A DNA stretch of 33,754 nt from a virus. Position numbers and translations under genes: made by a program. Location: the IMG/VR virus record IMGVR_UViG_3300028030_000292, positions 1 through 33,754 of that record. One strand, 5' to 3'. Position 1 is the first letter of the stretch; every line of letters begins with the position of its first letter. The notes under the pieces were generated by a model. That model did not search any database and was not told the origin of the DNA. It saw only the letters and a program-made list of their open reading frames with translations. Below are positions 15,828 through 24,746 of the stretch, in pieces.

Positions 15828-18800
15828 TGGGGTATTTTATGAGCGATATGCCTCTTTTAACACAAACTCTTACCAAAAGAGACCCTTTGTTTGCTAAACT
15901 TACACCAGAGCAAAAAACAATCGTTACTCAAAAGCTAATTAGTCGTCCTGGAACATTGTACAGAATTTTATATACAAGAGATCCTGCTTTTAAAGAATTG
16001 AATGGTCATCAGAGAAAGCAAGTTATAGATAAATTTGTAAGTGATTACAAAAACCTTACTCAACAAAGTATTCAAAAAACAAAACAAGCAGCAGCCTTTG
16101 AGCAAGCAACTGCTCCAGACCTGTCAAGTGCAGCAAGTTTGTTTTTGGGGAATACTTTTATAGACCCAGTTGCAGCTATAACAGCAGGTGCAGTGGGGAC
16201 ATTAGGAGCTGCAAAAGCTGGGTTAAGTGCTAGTAGAGCCTTGTTGAGTGGTGCAGTTGCTAGTGGAGCAGATGTTCCAGTTGGGGTTGGATCGGAGGCT
16301 ATTTTAGACAAGGTTTTTAAAAGCAATATACCTACACCAATCAAAATTGGTTTAGGTCTTGTTGTGCCATTGGCTTTGGGCGCTACCGTTGCTAAGACAT
16401 TTGAAGGAAAACTTCAAGACGCAATTACAAACGAAGCGGATAAGAAGGCCTTTTCAAAAATAAAAAGCGCAATATTTGATAAAGCTAAGGCTAAAAAAAT
16501 AACGCTAGAAGATTTACAAAGTGTTGTTGATAAAGAGATAAAAAATCCAGAAGCAGGTAAAGTTATTGATTTGGTTCTAAGGGACCCCAACGTAAGTGAT
16601 AATTTTAAGAAAACTGTATATGCTTTACCTGACTATGCCTATGAGTTTGTAAAGCCTGAATTTAGAAGAGATTTACCTATTCTTTCCAAAGCTCAACCAA
16701 TGCAAGAGAATATCTCTGAAATAAATAGAATTGCTAGGGAATCATTTATTGAACCAACTAAAAAAATAGCCCTTCCTGAAAGTCCTATCACAAAGGGTGA
16801 AGTTGTTCCAGAGGGAACTATTATTCCTGCTGGAGGAGCAAAAGTTGAAAAGCCTGTTGAGCCTCCTGTAGAGGTAATAAAAGTCAAGGTTACGCCTCAA
16901 CAACCTAAAGAGCTGCCTGAAGAAGTCAAGTTAGCAGCACAAGAGCTTTTAGATAGAGGAGGAGCAAAAGATATAAATGAAGCCATTAAAAAAGTTTCTG
17001 AAGTATATGATCCACAAAAAGATGATATTTTTAGTTTAGTTGGTAAACTTGATGATATTCTCGCTCAAACTCCAGAGATGCAAAAATACTACGCAGACCA
17101 GGCTAAAGCTATAAAAAACATGCGTACAGACCTATATGAAAAAATTAGAGATATTTTGTATGAAGATGGTATAAATTCTAAAGATTTAAACACTCAGTTT
17201 GGACAAACAGGGTTGCAAGCAATAAGGAGCAAGTTTGGATTTAGGGCCGTAAAAAAAGATGGCCTCCCTTTAGATATTCTTGGTCAAACAATAAGGGAAT
17301 TATATCCAGAATTATTACCAGAAGATTTTGATATAAATGATGTTTACAAGTTGTTAGAAGAAATACCAGCCAGAAGAGAGATTGAAAGGGATTATAATAA
17401 GGCGCTTTCTGTTAAAGAAAAACAGAAGGCTACAAGGGGGGATTATGCAACAAAACGCACTGTATCGCCTTTGTCTTTGCAAAATTGGGTTGAGTCCCAA
17501 ACAAAAGTGCCAGAATATAGCAAGTTACGGACAGCGGAAACAGCACTTTACAGAGTTAAGGCCCCAGGCAAAATTTCAAAAGAAAGCGCAGCAGCAATAG
17601 CACAAAAGATTATTGGCGATGAAACACAAGAGAACTTAATTGCAATTGCGGTTGATAAAAACAATAAACCCATTAGGATAATTCATTCTACTAAAGGCAC
17701 TAGAGATACTTCCATGGTTGACCTTTCTTCTCTTTTTGGAAGGGCGTTGAGCGATAAAAGGGTGAAAGGTATTTATGTTTTTCATAATCATCCTGGTGGA
17801 TCTTTGTCTTTCTCTGGACATGATGATGTTGTTTTTAAATATATGAATAAATTAAGCAAAGACCTAGGCATTAAGCTAGAGGGATTTGGGATTGTTAGCA
17901 AGGAAGGAGCAGCCTTTAAGGGTGAAAATAAATTGGCGTCAATTACAAATAAGGAATTTAGCAGATCTATTCCTCTTACTACAAGAAAGTTTATTGCCAG
18001 CAAAGAAATAACTTCTGTTTCGTCTCCTGCTGATGTTGAAAAATTTGTCAAAGAAAACAACATAAAAAATTCTATAATTTATGTAGACAACAATAACAAT
18101 ATAGTGGGTGTTAAATCAATTACTCCTGCAAAGAAAGGATATACAGAAAGAAGCCTTTTGAAAGATATTATTACTGGCAGCGAAGAGTTTGGAGCCAATA
18201 GAGTTATATTTGCCAATTTAAACAATAAACTTATTCCAGCAGCAAAAAAAATAACTTCTGTTTTGCATTCAGATTCTAGTTTTGGTGTTAATATGTTAGA
18301 CATGATTAGAAATAACAAAAGCCTTTTAAGTGCTGGAAAGTTTAACCCCTCGCAAATGAAGTCATACGATTATTTAGCAACAGAGCTCCATGCTGGGCCT
18401 AATCTGATTAAAGGCCTCCAACAGACAGATGAGCTCGTTAAAAACGTTATGCAAAAAATTTATACTAAACTTGAGGGTAAAAAAGCGTTTAAGAAAATTT
18501 ATCAAACGTTAAAGAGTTTTTCTCATCCTTTGCCCCACTTATCCAAAGAAAGTGTTGAGAGATATGAGACTGCTCTTTATGGCAAATATAGGCCAAAAGA
18601 AGCGTTAGGAGCAATTGAAACTAAACAGTTAAGTAAAACCATCAAAAGACTTTTGAAGGACTATGGCAAAGAAAGACAAACAGCAACAGAGGTTATAATT
18701 AGATATTTAGAGGATCCAGTTTTTAGAGAAGTAGCAAGGCAGAAGAAGGAGTTTAAGGGGTTAACCAAGGGTTTAGATGAAATTGTAAATGCGATTGACA

Positions 18801-20743
18801 GAACATCTAACGAATTAATGCAAAGAGGAATTATAACCCCCTCGCAAAGAAAAAAATGGCAGAGAAGGTATTTAGCCAGGCTGTATATGCAAGACAAATT
18901 AAGTGGGGTTAGTTCTGTTGGTGGCGTTACTCAGCAAAAAATTTACAAAGGTAGAAAAATTGAGTCTATTATGGACCTTGCAAAAAAGGATAGAGATGCT
19001 CTTGGGTATATTGAAGATCCTGAATTAGCAGTGAAAACAACTCTTGCCAAAAACTGGCACAACATCGCAACAGATGACTTTTATAGAGAGATAATTAAAG
19101 ACAAAACAATTGTGCCTCAAGAATTTATTGTTAAAAATCCCTTTAAGGTTGAGAATTTGCCTGAGCTAATGTCTCCTAAATATGCAAAAGAAAAAGTTAT
19201 CCCCTGGTTAAGAGATCATTTTAGAGAGGAGCTAAAAACAAATAAGGCTCTCAGAGAAAAGTTTGTTAATTTTATAAAAGAAACGAACAAAAAACTTAAT
19301 TTAATAGAATCTGTAAAAAACAAACTTCCAAAAGATTACGAGATGTTAAGTGGGGAAGGGGTGAAATATGGTATTTTAACAGACTTGCCTGTACATAAAG
19401 ATGTAAATTTGCAAATAAGAGGGATGTGGTCTGTAACAAATGAACCTGAAAATTTCTTAAGTAAGGCAGACAAGACTTTATCAACATTATACGCTTTGTT
19501 TAAAGTGATGAAGGTTCCTTTTAATCTTAGAGCTTATCCTAGGAATTTTATTTCAAATATTTTCCAATATGGATTAGAAGGACACAATCCAATTGAATAT
19601 ATAAAAGAAATGCCTGACACCATAAGGGGCATTATAACAAAAGATAAGTATTTTGATGAAGCGCTACGCATGGGGTTAATCGGAGAAAATTTTGCTAGAC
19701 ATGAAATTATAGATGTTCTTAGTAAACTAGAGCAAAGCACCTCAAAGAACAAGGCTATAAAAAATATTTTAGAATATTTCCAAAAAGCCTCGGCTCCTTA
19801 TGGATGGGTTGATGATTTTGCAAAATTAAATACTTATAGAATTTTTAGAGAAAAAGGGCTATCTAAGTTAGAAGCTATAAGAAAGGCTCAACAAATTCAT
19901 TATGATTATGGATATGTACCTTACTGGGTAAGGCAAATAAGACAACCAAAACTGGAAGGCAAAGGAATTGCTGGCAAGCTTTTAATGAGTCCTTTTGTAA
20001 CTTTTCAGTCAAAGGCAACGGGACAATTGTTTAGATCTTTAGCCAATAAACCGGTTACAACTGCAATGTTGATTTCTAGTTTGTATGTATTAAAAAACAA
20101 AATTCAACAGTACTATAAAAAGAAATATGGTAAAAAATATGAAGTTGGAGAAAAGTTGAGACCTGAATGGTTGAAAGACCCCCTTATTGTCCACATAATG
20201 ACAAAAAATGGAAAACATTACTATGTTGATATCACTCAAATTTTACCTGTTGGTTGGCTCTCAAAAGCCATTTATGAGGCTAGTCATGGTAAAATAGCAT
20301 CTGCTTTAGGAGAGCTAGGTTTCGGAAGTTCCCCTTTAAATGCTCCCTTTGAGGCAATAACAGGCAAAGACATATTTACAGGCAAAGAGCTTTATTCTCC
20401 ATTAGACACTGAAAACCAAAAGTTGTTAAAGGGAATTTCACATGTAGCCAAAAAAACTCTTGCCCCTGCTACAATTGAACAAATAGAAAGTTGGAGAAAA
20501 TCAAAGCAACCTGTATTTTTAAGATGGATAACTGGTGCCAATATTTATGGGTACGATGTGCCAGAGCTAGCTGCTCAAGCTATTTATAGAAAAAAGAAAC
20601 TGGAAGGCGCTTACAAGAAAGAGTTGTATAGCCTGCGTTATAAGTATCAAAAGGGGTTATTAGACAAAAAAGAATATATGAAGAAGGTTAAAAAGTTGTA
20701 TAATGCATATAAAAATAGGACAAAAGAATTAGTTGCTCCCTAG
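15827..20743 (+). CDS. Giant polyvalent virion protein with RadC-like JAB/JAMM domain
   Basis: A 1638-residue protein at the end of the late operon, the usual place of the largest ejected protein. Residues about 100-185 contain Ala/Gly-rich hydrophobic stretches (AAITAGAVGTLGAAKAGLSA and IKIGLGLVVPLALGATV) that could insert in a membrane. Residues about 570-710 form a RadC-like JAB domain: E602, then the metal motif H653-N-H655 followed by S663 and D666 (HxH...SxxD), so a Zn-dependent peptidase or nuclease-like site looks intact. The rest is long, helical and Lys/Glu-rich (including LRAYPRNFISNIFQYGLEG near 1235), matching the polyvalent proteins known from phages and conjugative elements. 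The start could be 15827 or the in-frame ATG at 15839; neither has a strong ribosome site. The stop lies inside a terminator stem. Confidence 0.8.
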   Translation: MGYFMSDMPLLTQTLTKRDPLFAKLTPEQKTIVTQKLISRPGTLYRILYTRDPAFKELNGHQRKQVIDKFVSDYKNLTQQSIQKTKQAAAFEQATAPDLSSAASLFLGNTFIDPVAAITAGAVGTLGAAKAGLSASRALLSGAVASGADVPVGVGSEAILDKVFKSNIPTPIKIGLGLVVPLALGATVAKTFEGKLQDAITNEADKKAFSKIKSAIFDKAKAKKITLEDLQSVVDKEIKNPEAGKVIDLVLRDPNVSDNFKKTVYALPDYAYEFVKPEFRRDLPILSKAQPMQENISEINRIARESFIEPTKKIALPESPITKGEVVPEGTIIPAGGAKVEKPVEPPVEVIKVKVTPQQPKELPEEVKLAAQELLDRGGAKDINEAIKKVSEVYDPQKDDIFSLVGKLDDILAQTPEMQKYYADQAKAIKNMRTDLYEKIRDILYEDGINSKDLNTQFGQTGLQAIRSKFGFRAVKKDGLPLDILGQTIRELYPELLPEDFDINDVYKLLEEIPARREIERDYNKALSVKEKQKATRGDYATKRTVSPLSLQNWVESQTKVPEYSKLRTAETALYRVKAPGKISKESAAAIAQKIIGDETQENLIAIAVDKNNKPIRIIHSTKGTRDTSMVDLSSLFGRALSDKRVKGIYVFHNHPGGSLSFSGHDDVVFKYMNKLSKDLGIKLEGFGIVSKEGAAFKGENKLASITNKEFSRSIPLTTRKFIASKEITSVSSPADVEKFVKENNIKNSIIYVDNNNNIVGVKSITPAKKGYTERSLLKDIITGSEEFGANRVIFANLNNKLIPAAKKITSVLHSDSSFGVNMLDMIRNNKSLLSAGKFNPSQMKSYDYLATELHAGPNLIKGLQQTDELVKNVMQKIYTKLEGKKAFKKIYQTLKSFSHPLPHLSKESVERYETALYGKYRPKEALGAIETKQLSKTIKRLLKDYGKERQTATEVIIRYLEDPVFREVARQKKEFKGLTKGLDEIVNAIDRTSNELMQRGIITPSQRKKWQRRYLARLYMQDKLSGVSSVGGVTQQKIYKGRKIESIMDLAKKDRDALGYIEDPELAVKTTLAKNWHNIATDDFYREIIKDKTIVPQEFIVKNPFKVENLPELMSPKYAKEKVIPWLRDHFREELKTNKALREKFVNFIKETNKKLNLIESVKNKLPKDYEMLSGEGVKYGILTDLPVHKDVNLQIRGMWSVTNEPENFLSKADKTLSTLYALFKVMKVPFNLRAYPRNFISNIFQYGLEGHNPIEYIKEMPDTIRGIITKDKYFDEALRMGLIGENFARHEIIDVLSKLEQSTSKNKAIKNILEYFQKASAPYGWVDDFAKLNTYRIFREKGLSKLEAIRKAQQIHYDYGYVPYWVRQIRQPKLEGKGIAGKLLMSPFVTFQSKATGQLFRSLANKPVTTAMLISSLYVLKNKIQQYYKKKYGKKYEVGEKLRPEWLKDPLIVHIMTKNGKHYYVDITQILPVGWLSKAIYEASHGKIASALGELGFGSSPLNAPFEAITGKDIFTGKELYSPLDTENQKLLKGISHVAKKTLAPATIEQIESWRKSKQPVFLRWITGANIYGYDVPELAAQAIYRKKKLEGAYKKELYSLRYKYQKGLLDKKEYMKKVKKLYNAYKNRTKELVAP

Positions 20744-20763
20744 CATTGCGCTAGGGAGTTTTT
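20736..20763 (+). terminator. Late-operon terminator
   Basis: A perfect 9-bp stem CTCCCTAGC/GCTAGGGAG with loop ATTGC, then TTTTT (20759-20763). The stop codon of the giant virion gene (20741-20743) is part of the stem. It lies between convergent operons. On the minus strand the same stem is followed by a poorer T-tract, so termination there should be weaker. Confidence 0.92.
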
Positions 20764-20765
20764 GG

Positions 20766-21308
20766 TTAATGATTAAACAAAAGTGCAGTTATTTCGTTAA
20801 ATCTGTCTAAAATACCTTTAGATTGTAAAGTGTAAAAATTTTGGTTATTGTCAACAATAAAAGCCATAATGAGATTATGAATCATAAGTTGCCTTAAGGT
20901 CGCCCTTTTAAAGGGTGGTACAATAATTATAAGGTCATAATTGCAATGCTGGATAGCTTTTTGATAAAAAGATTGTTGTTCTTTAATATCTCCAAGACCT
21001 GTATAATATGTTTTATAGGCCAATATATCGTAAATAGATCTGTCTGATATGAACTTTTCCCCTGCTTTTCTCTCTTCTTCTATTTGTCTTTGTAAGAATT
21101 TGTTTTCCATTTCATCTGCGAACTTTTTATCTTTTAACATTCTCTCCATTATCTCGCCTCTACTTGGTTCTTTATTTAAGATGGTCTTAAATTCGCTTCT
21201 AACAACCTCTGAGATATAATTATAGGTTTTTAGATGATTTTTAAGTGCATTAAGAAGTGTTGTTTTGCCTGTATTATGCGCTCCTGATAAGGCTATTTTT
21301 TTGTACAT
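20766..21308 (-). CDS. AAA ATPase/kinase, NadR-like P-loop protein
   Basis: A 180-residue P-loop protein with Walker A GAHNTGKTT (residues 9-17), a later FISDRSIYDILAYKTYY that recalls the acidic substrate-binding part of NadR/nucleoside-kinase-like ATPases (AAA_28), and LIIIVPPFK as the following strand. Such proteins may phosphorylate nicotinamide riboside or nucleosides, or act as regulatory ATPases; the substrate cannot be read here. It is the last gene of the minus-strand operon and overlaps the YopX-like gene upstream by one base. It could supply NAD or nucleotide precursors during infection, which is inference. Confidence 0.75.
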   Translation of the reverse strand: MYKKIALSGAHNTGKTTLLNALKNHLKTYNYISEVVRSEFKTILNKEPSRGEIMERMLKDKKFADEMENKFLQRQIEEERKAGEKFISDRSIYDILAYKTYYTGLGDIKEQQSFYQKAIQHCNYDLIIIVPPFKRATLRQLMIHNLIMAFIVDNNQNFYTLQSKGILDRFNEITALLFNH

Positions 21309-21793
21309 TATTCCTCCTTTATTAGTTCAGGATTATCATAGATATTGCCTATAACTTCAATCTTAAAATAAGCCAAAGGATACTCTTGAGGATGAAAAAC
21401 ATATACAAAGTTTGGCTCAGAAGGAATATATCCTTCTTCAGGGATATAATCTTTAATGTTTTCTAAATACCATCCATAACCAACTTGTCTGCCTTCAAAA
21501 GGCTCTTTATTATCAAAATAACCAAATTTAACAATTGCAATAGTATGATCCCCAATATACGAATATGGATATTTTATTATGTCGCCTTCATAAATTTTTT
21601 TGCCATTCTTATCTTTTATGCCAGTGCATTGCCCTATGGTTTCTGGAATAATTTCTCTTAAGTATGTAATATCAGATTTTAATTTCATGTTGAGAATATA
21701 ATATTTTGTGTCCCCATCTTTTTTTGTTATTAAATTCCCATATGCCCATTCACCATTATCCTTTCTTTTCCCTCTAAATTTAATTTCTCTCAT
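21308..21793 (-). CDS. YopX family protein
   Basis: A 161-residue protein starting MREIKFRGKRKDNGEWAYGN and continuing to IGQCTGIKDKNGKKIYEGDI, the two signatures of the YopX family (named from Bacillus phage SPbeta), common in low-G+C phages and prophages. The fold is a small beta-barrel of unknown function, often in early or accessory regions. The insertion between the two signatures and the C-terminal YPLAYFKIEVIGNIYDNPEL are also typical. AGGAG precedes the ATG. Confidence 0.88.
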   Translation of the reverse strand: MREIKFRGKRKDNGEWAYGNLITKKDGDTKYYILNMKLKSDITYLREIIPETIGQCTGIKDKNGKKIYEGDIIKYPYSYIGDHTIAIVKFGYFDNKEPFEGRQVGYGWYLENIKDYIPEEGYIPSEPNFVYVFHPQEYPLAYFKIEVIGNIYDNPELIKEE

Positions 21794-21810
21794 TTTTATA
21801 TCTCCTCTTC

Positions 21811-22245
21811 CTAAAAATATTCATCAACCAATCTTAAATGTTTACATGCCTTATCTATTTCTTTATCTGCTTTGATTTCCGGATCATACACTTGATAGAG
21901 TTTAAATAGATTTTCCTCTATTTTCCCTGCTATATCTCTAAATTTTTTATGCCTCTGGACGTCTGACGCCAAACCACACAAAAAAGACAGATAATAAGAG
22001 AAAGTAATAGCTCTTGTTTTGTTTTGTATTTTATCTAACACCATTTTAGTTTTGTTAATAGCAGCTTGCCAGTCTTTAGGCGAGGATCCTGCAAGCCTTA
22101 ACCTTATTTTTTCTCTATGTTTCTTAACTGCATTCACATATGCCCAGGCTTTTAGTGGAGGTCTTGTCTGTCTAAACATACTAATAAAAACATTTTCATC
22201 TAAAAATCCCAAGAAAAACATTATCCTTTGCTCTTTTTTAGCCAT
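21811..22245 (-). CDS. Unknown helical early protein
   Basis: A 144-residue, mostly helical, basic protein of no recognised family. Helices include WAYVNAVKKHREKIRLRLAG, INKTKMVLDKIQ and the final KEIDKACKHLRLVDEYF. A hydrophobic patch (FSYYLSFLCGL, about 84-94) is too short and mixed to be a clear membrane span. The ribosome site is a G-rich stretch 6-12 bases before the ATG. It sits between the dUTPase and YopX-like genes on the minus-strand transcript. Confidence 0.65.
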   Translation of the reverse strand: MAKKEQRIMFFLGFLDENVFISMFRQTRPPLKAWAYVNAVKKHREKIRLRLAGSSPKDWQAAINKTKMVLDKIQNKTRAITFSYYLSFLCGLASDVQRHKKFRDIAGKIEENLFKLYQVYDPEIKADKEIDKACKHLRLVDEYF

Positions 22246-22259
22246 ATCTCATTCCCCCT

Positions 22260-22802
22260 CTATCTGTTTGTGCCGGCCCAACCTAATACCATTTCTACGC
22301 TTCCATCTTTATATTTTCTAATCTTGTTATCGCTACTTCCGAACCCACCTCTATTTTTATTGCTTAGTTCTTCTACATATTCACAATAAGCTTGTGGCAT
22401 ATTTTGTATAATCCGAAACTGAGCAATGCGTTCAAACAGTTTTAACTCTGCTGGTCTTAAAAAATATGCAGGAAATCCCCAAATATCATTATTTCCACAA
22501 TAGTCATTGTCTATTATTCCCATACTATTCCCCAATAAAATCCCTTTCTTAATAAACAAAGAAGATCTTGGGACTATGAGAGCCTCGTATCCTTTTGGCA
22601 GTTGGACAGAAATTCCTAATGATAGAATAAATCTGTCATCTTTGAAAAAAGAATGTATATTATTATATATATTTATTCTGTGTTTTCCAAAAGGAAAAGG
22701 ATTTTTAGGATGTATTCCACAGAAATATAAATCTATCCAATCTCCGTGTTTTTGAAGGTCTGGCATGTCTGGGTGATGTTTTTTGATTTTAATTTTTAGC
22801 AT
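22260..22802 (-). CDS. dut: dUTP diphosphatase (dUTPase)
   Basis: Hydrolyses dUTP to dUMP and pyrophosphate, keeping uracil out of phage DNA and feeding dTMP synthesis. All five family motifs are present: DWIDL (residues 21-25), PRSSL (78-82), GIIDNDYCG (95-103), ERIAQFRI (124-131) and the glycine-rich C-terminal RGGFGSSD (151-158). At 180 residues it is longer than the usual ~150 because of inserts (for example near 105-120 and after motif 5), a feature seen in some phage trimeric dUTPases. AAGGAGG precedes the ATG. Confidence 0.9.
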   Translation of the reverse strand: MLKIKIKKHHPDMPDLQKHGDWIDLYFCGIHPKNPFPFGKHRINIYNNIHSFFKDDRFILSLGISVQLPKGYEALIVPRSSLFIKKGILLGNSMGIIDNDYCGNNDIWGFPAYFLRPAELKLFERIAQFRIIQNMPQAYCEYVEELSNKNRGGFGSSDNKIRKYKDGSVEMVLGWAGTNR

Positions 22803-22815
22803 ATTTAACCTCCTT

Positions 22816-23040
22816 TTATTTTAAAATTTCTATAATCAAAGGAAAACAAAACATTGTAAAAATCATAATAGCAACCAATCTTATTATATGTCTTTTTATT
22901 AATGGCATTTTTTGAAAATATGAACCACAAAAATGGTCTAACAACGTCTTTAAGAACCACGTCCACACAAAAGTTATTAATAAATAAATTATTATTGCAA
23001 ATGTCCAGGCAGCCATTGAAATTATTATGCTTAAATTCAT
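22816..23040 (-). CDS. Small two-span membrane protein
   Basis: A 74-residue protein with two hydrophobic spans: about 4-27 (SIIISMAAWTFAIIIYLLIT) and about 52-72 (IRLVAIMIFTMFCFPLII), joined by a short loop with HFCGSYFQKM. The start is chosen because AAAGGAG lies seven bases upstream; an overlapping frame (22805-23062) lacks these features and is rejected. It sits between the dUTPase and PAPS-reductase-family genes. Function unknown; early phage membrane peptides can act in superinfection exclusion or host takeover, which is only a possibility here. Confidence 0.6.
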   Translation of the reverse strand: MNLSIIISMAAWTFAIIIYLLITFVWTWFLKTLLDHFCGSYFQKMPLIKRHIIRLVAIMIFTMFCFPLIIEILK

Positions 23041-23062
23041 CTAAAACTCCTTTATTTATCAA

Positions 23063-23984
23063 TTAACCTTTCTCTTTCTTTATTCTTGTTAAAATTATAA
23101 TGCTTTCATTCCGAGTATTGCAATAAGCATGTAGAATGTTTAAATCATATACATGTCGCCAGTGATTAAGTAGTCTTTGCAATTCAACAATATCTCCTTT
23201 AATTATTTTATACTCCTTCAAACACTCTTTAGATTTTAAGTTTTCAGGTTCAAATATCATTTTAGTATACCTCCTCCTTTGTTTAATTTGTTGTGCAGTA
23301 ATATTAAGTTTCCCTCCCTTCTGTTTAGTTTTTTTTGAAAGAAAAAAAGACTGTTTTAATTTTTCTTCCAATCTTTTTATTCTTAATATCTGTTCTGGGA
23401 AATATTCTGCAATAAGAACGATTTCTCTTTTTCTAGCAAGTACACAAGGACAGCAACCCACACGAGAAAAACCCAGCTCATACATTTGATTAATTTTTAA
23501 ACCATGTTGTGTTATATACCTAAAACACATCAGTCCTGACCAAGCTAATAAAGGACGATATACTTTAACAGATAAATTTTTCTGATATTTTTTTAATTCT
23601 CTTTTTTTAAGCAGTCGTCTCTCACGACTTTCTTCTCTCCTTTCCCCAACAAGAACAATAAAATCTTCTTTTATTGTTTTGTAAAATTCAATCAGTGGCT
23701 TTATTTTTAATTCACTTGTGCAATACCGTCTAAATAAAGAGGGAAAAATTTTTTTATATAAAATAAGTTCCTCGAAAAATCTTTTAGGTTTTAGCGTTAT
23801 AAAGCAAACAGACTTTTTTTTTACAAAAGTTTTTAATATATTCTATGTATTCATAAGTCATCCAACTCTCCCACCCAGTATCACAAAACAAAACTATAAT
23901 GTCTTTTTTCTTAAAATTATTTAAAGCATATAACAATAAAGCAGTTGAATCTTTACCTCCCGAATAGGAAACTATATACTTCAT
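23063..23984 (-). CDS. PAPS reductase-family (N-type ATP pyrophosphatase) protein, split by a one-base frameshift at A9
   Basis: The first segment (23984 down to the stop at 23784) has the ATP-binding loop SYSGGKDST (residues about 6-14) and LFCDTGWE; the last part has GFSRVGCCPCVLARKREI with the Cys pair usual in phage PAPS-reductase-like proteins. They lie in different frames. Coding changes frame at a run of nine A in the message (plus-strand T run 23813-23821): reading eight A instead gives an open frame of 306 residues across the whole span, joining the two parts through KPKRFFEEL and later VLVGERREESRERR. So the gene is whole except for one extra base. Causes could be slippage-based expression, a real loss, or a sequencing error. 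The start overlaps the 3D-domain gene (ATGA). Likely sulfur or nucleotidyl chemistry; substrate unknown. Confidence 0.75.
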
Positions 23985-24379
23985 TTTAAAACCACCACCT
24001 TAACATTCTTTTTAATGCCCAACTTTCTAGCAATCTTTTTGTTTGGGGCCAATATGTCTATTCTTCTTTTAAACCTCTTATTCATTAAATCCGCCACTCT
24101 TCTAACCCCAAATCCCTCAATATAAACTCTTTTGCCAAGTAGGAACATCAAGTCTCTAGAAACAGCAACGTCTCGCCCCGCTTTTAACTTTGTGTTAAGT
24201 GCTCCAATACAAGGTGTTTTGTCAGTTTCTCTCTTAGAGAGTGTATAGAAAGATAATGTAACTATGTAACAATTTTTCTTTGGAGCCTGATAATAATAAA
24301 TTTGACGTCCTTGGTTCGCTAAAGAGGCATATAGAAACAGCATTACACAGAAGATACAACTAAGAGTTAGAGTCCTCAC
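23981..24379 (-). CDS. Exported 3D-domain (RlpA/MltA-like barrel) cell-wall protein
   Basis: A 132-residue protein with a signal peptide (hydrophobic residues about 4-20, possible cleavage after SLA at 21) and a 3D domain, the double-psi barrel named for three aspartates: D76 in VAVSRD, D97 in RVADLM and D108 in RRIDIL, with YIEGFG between. In MltA-like proteins this fold forms the lytic transglycosylase site. It would act outside the inner membrane on peptidoglycan. The start is GTG with GGAGG five bases before it, inside the preceding nuclease gene. It is odd in an early operon, far from the late lysis pair. Confidence 0.75.
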   Translation of the reverse strand: MRTLTLSCIFCVMLFLYASLANQGRQIYYYQAPKKNCYIVTLSFYTLSKRETDKTPCIGALNTKLKAGRDVAVSRDLMFLLGKRVYIEGFGVRRVADLMNKRFKRRIDILAPNKKIARKLGIKKNVKVVVLK

Positions 24380-24746
24380 ATAGCCCTCCCTTTAAATATT
24401 CTAGTATTGTCCATGTTGTTTCATCAAACCCCTTACATACTCTTGCAAAGTATCCTTGTTTATTTAATTGCTCTATCCACCATTTTTGCTCTTTAGTGGC
24501 CTTATTGGGTCCAACCTTTAGTTCTATAAAAAGTCCATGAAAACCGGATTTTGCAACTGGCAAAAATATGTCTGGATAACCTTTTTTCATGCCAGTTAGT
24601 TTTGCTTTTTTGGCTTGGCCTATTGTAAGCCTGACTCCATTTAAACTAGCATTTAAAAGTTTAAGCTCTGGATATTTGTGTTCCATAAACTTTGCCCATT
24701 CGAAAATTTGGATTTGTGTTTCATGTTCGCTATATGTCTTTTCCAT
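24360..24746 (-). CDS. VRR-NUC domain nuclease
   Basis: A 128-residue PD-(D/E)XK-type nuclease of the VRR-NUC family, expected to cut branched or recombination DNA. Key residues: E9 and Q11 in the first helix (SEHETQIQI), G56-Y-P-D59, IELK (E75, K77) and Q87. The conserved N-x-x-G (LNASLNGVR, about 31-39) is present. The start at 24746 is chosen over the longer frame from 24842 because GGAGG lies seven bases before it and its ATG overlaps the preceding TAA (TAATG). It belongs with RecT and the SbcC-like ATPase as a recombination gene. Confidence 0.9.
   Translation of the reverse strand: MEKTYSEHETQIQIFEWAKFMEHKYPELKLLNASLNGVRLTIGQAKKAKLTGMKKGYPDIFLPVAKSGFHGLFIELKVGPNKATKEQKWWIEQLNKQGYFARVCKGFDETTWTILEYLKGGLCEDSNS

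Noticed and set aside
22805-23062. Alternative minus-strand frame over the small membrane protein
   Set aside because: The shorter frame 22816-23040 has AAAGGAG at the right distance and two membrane spans; the alternative has no better site and a mixed composition.
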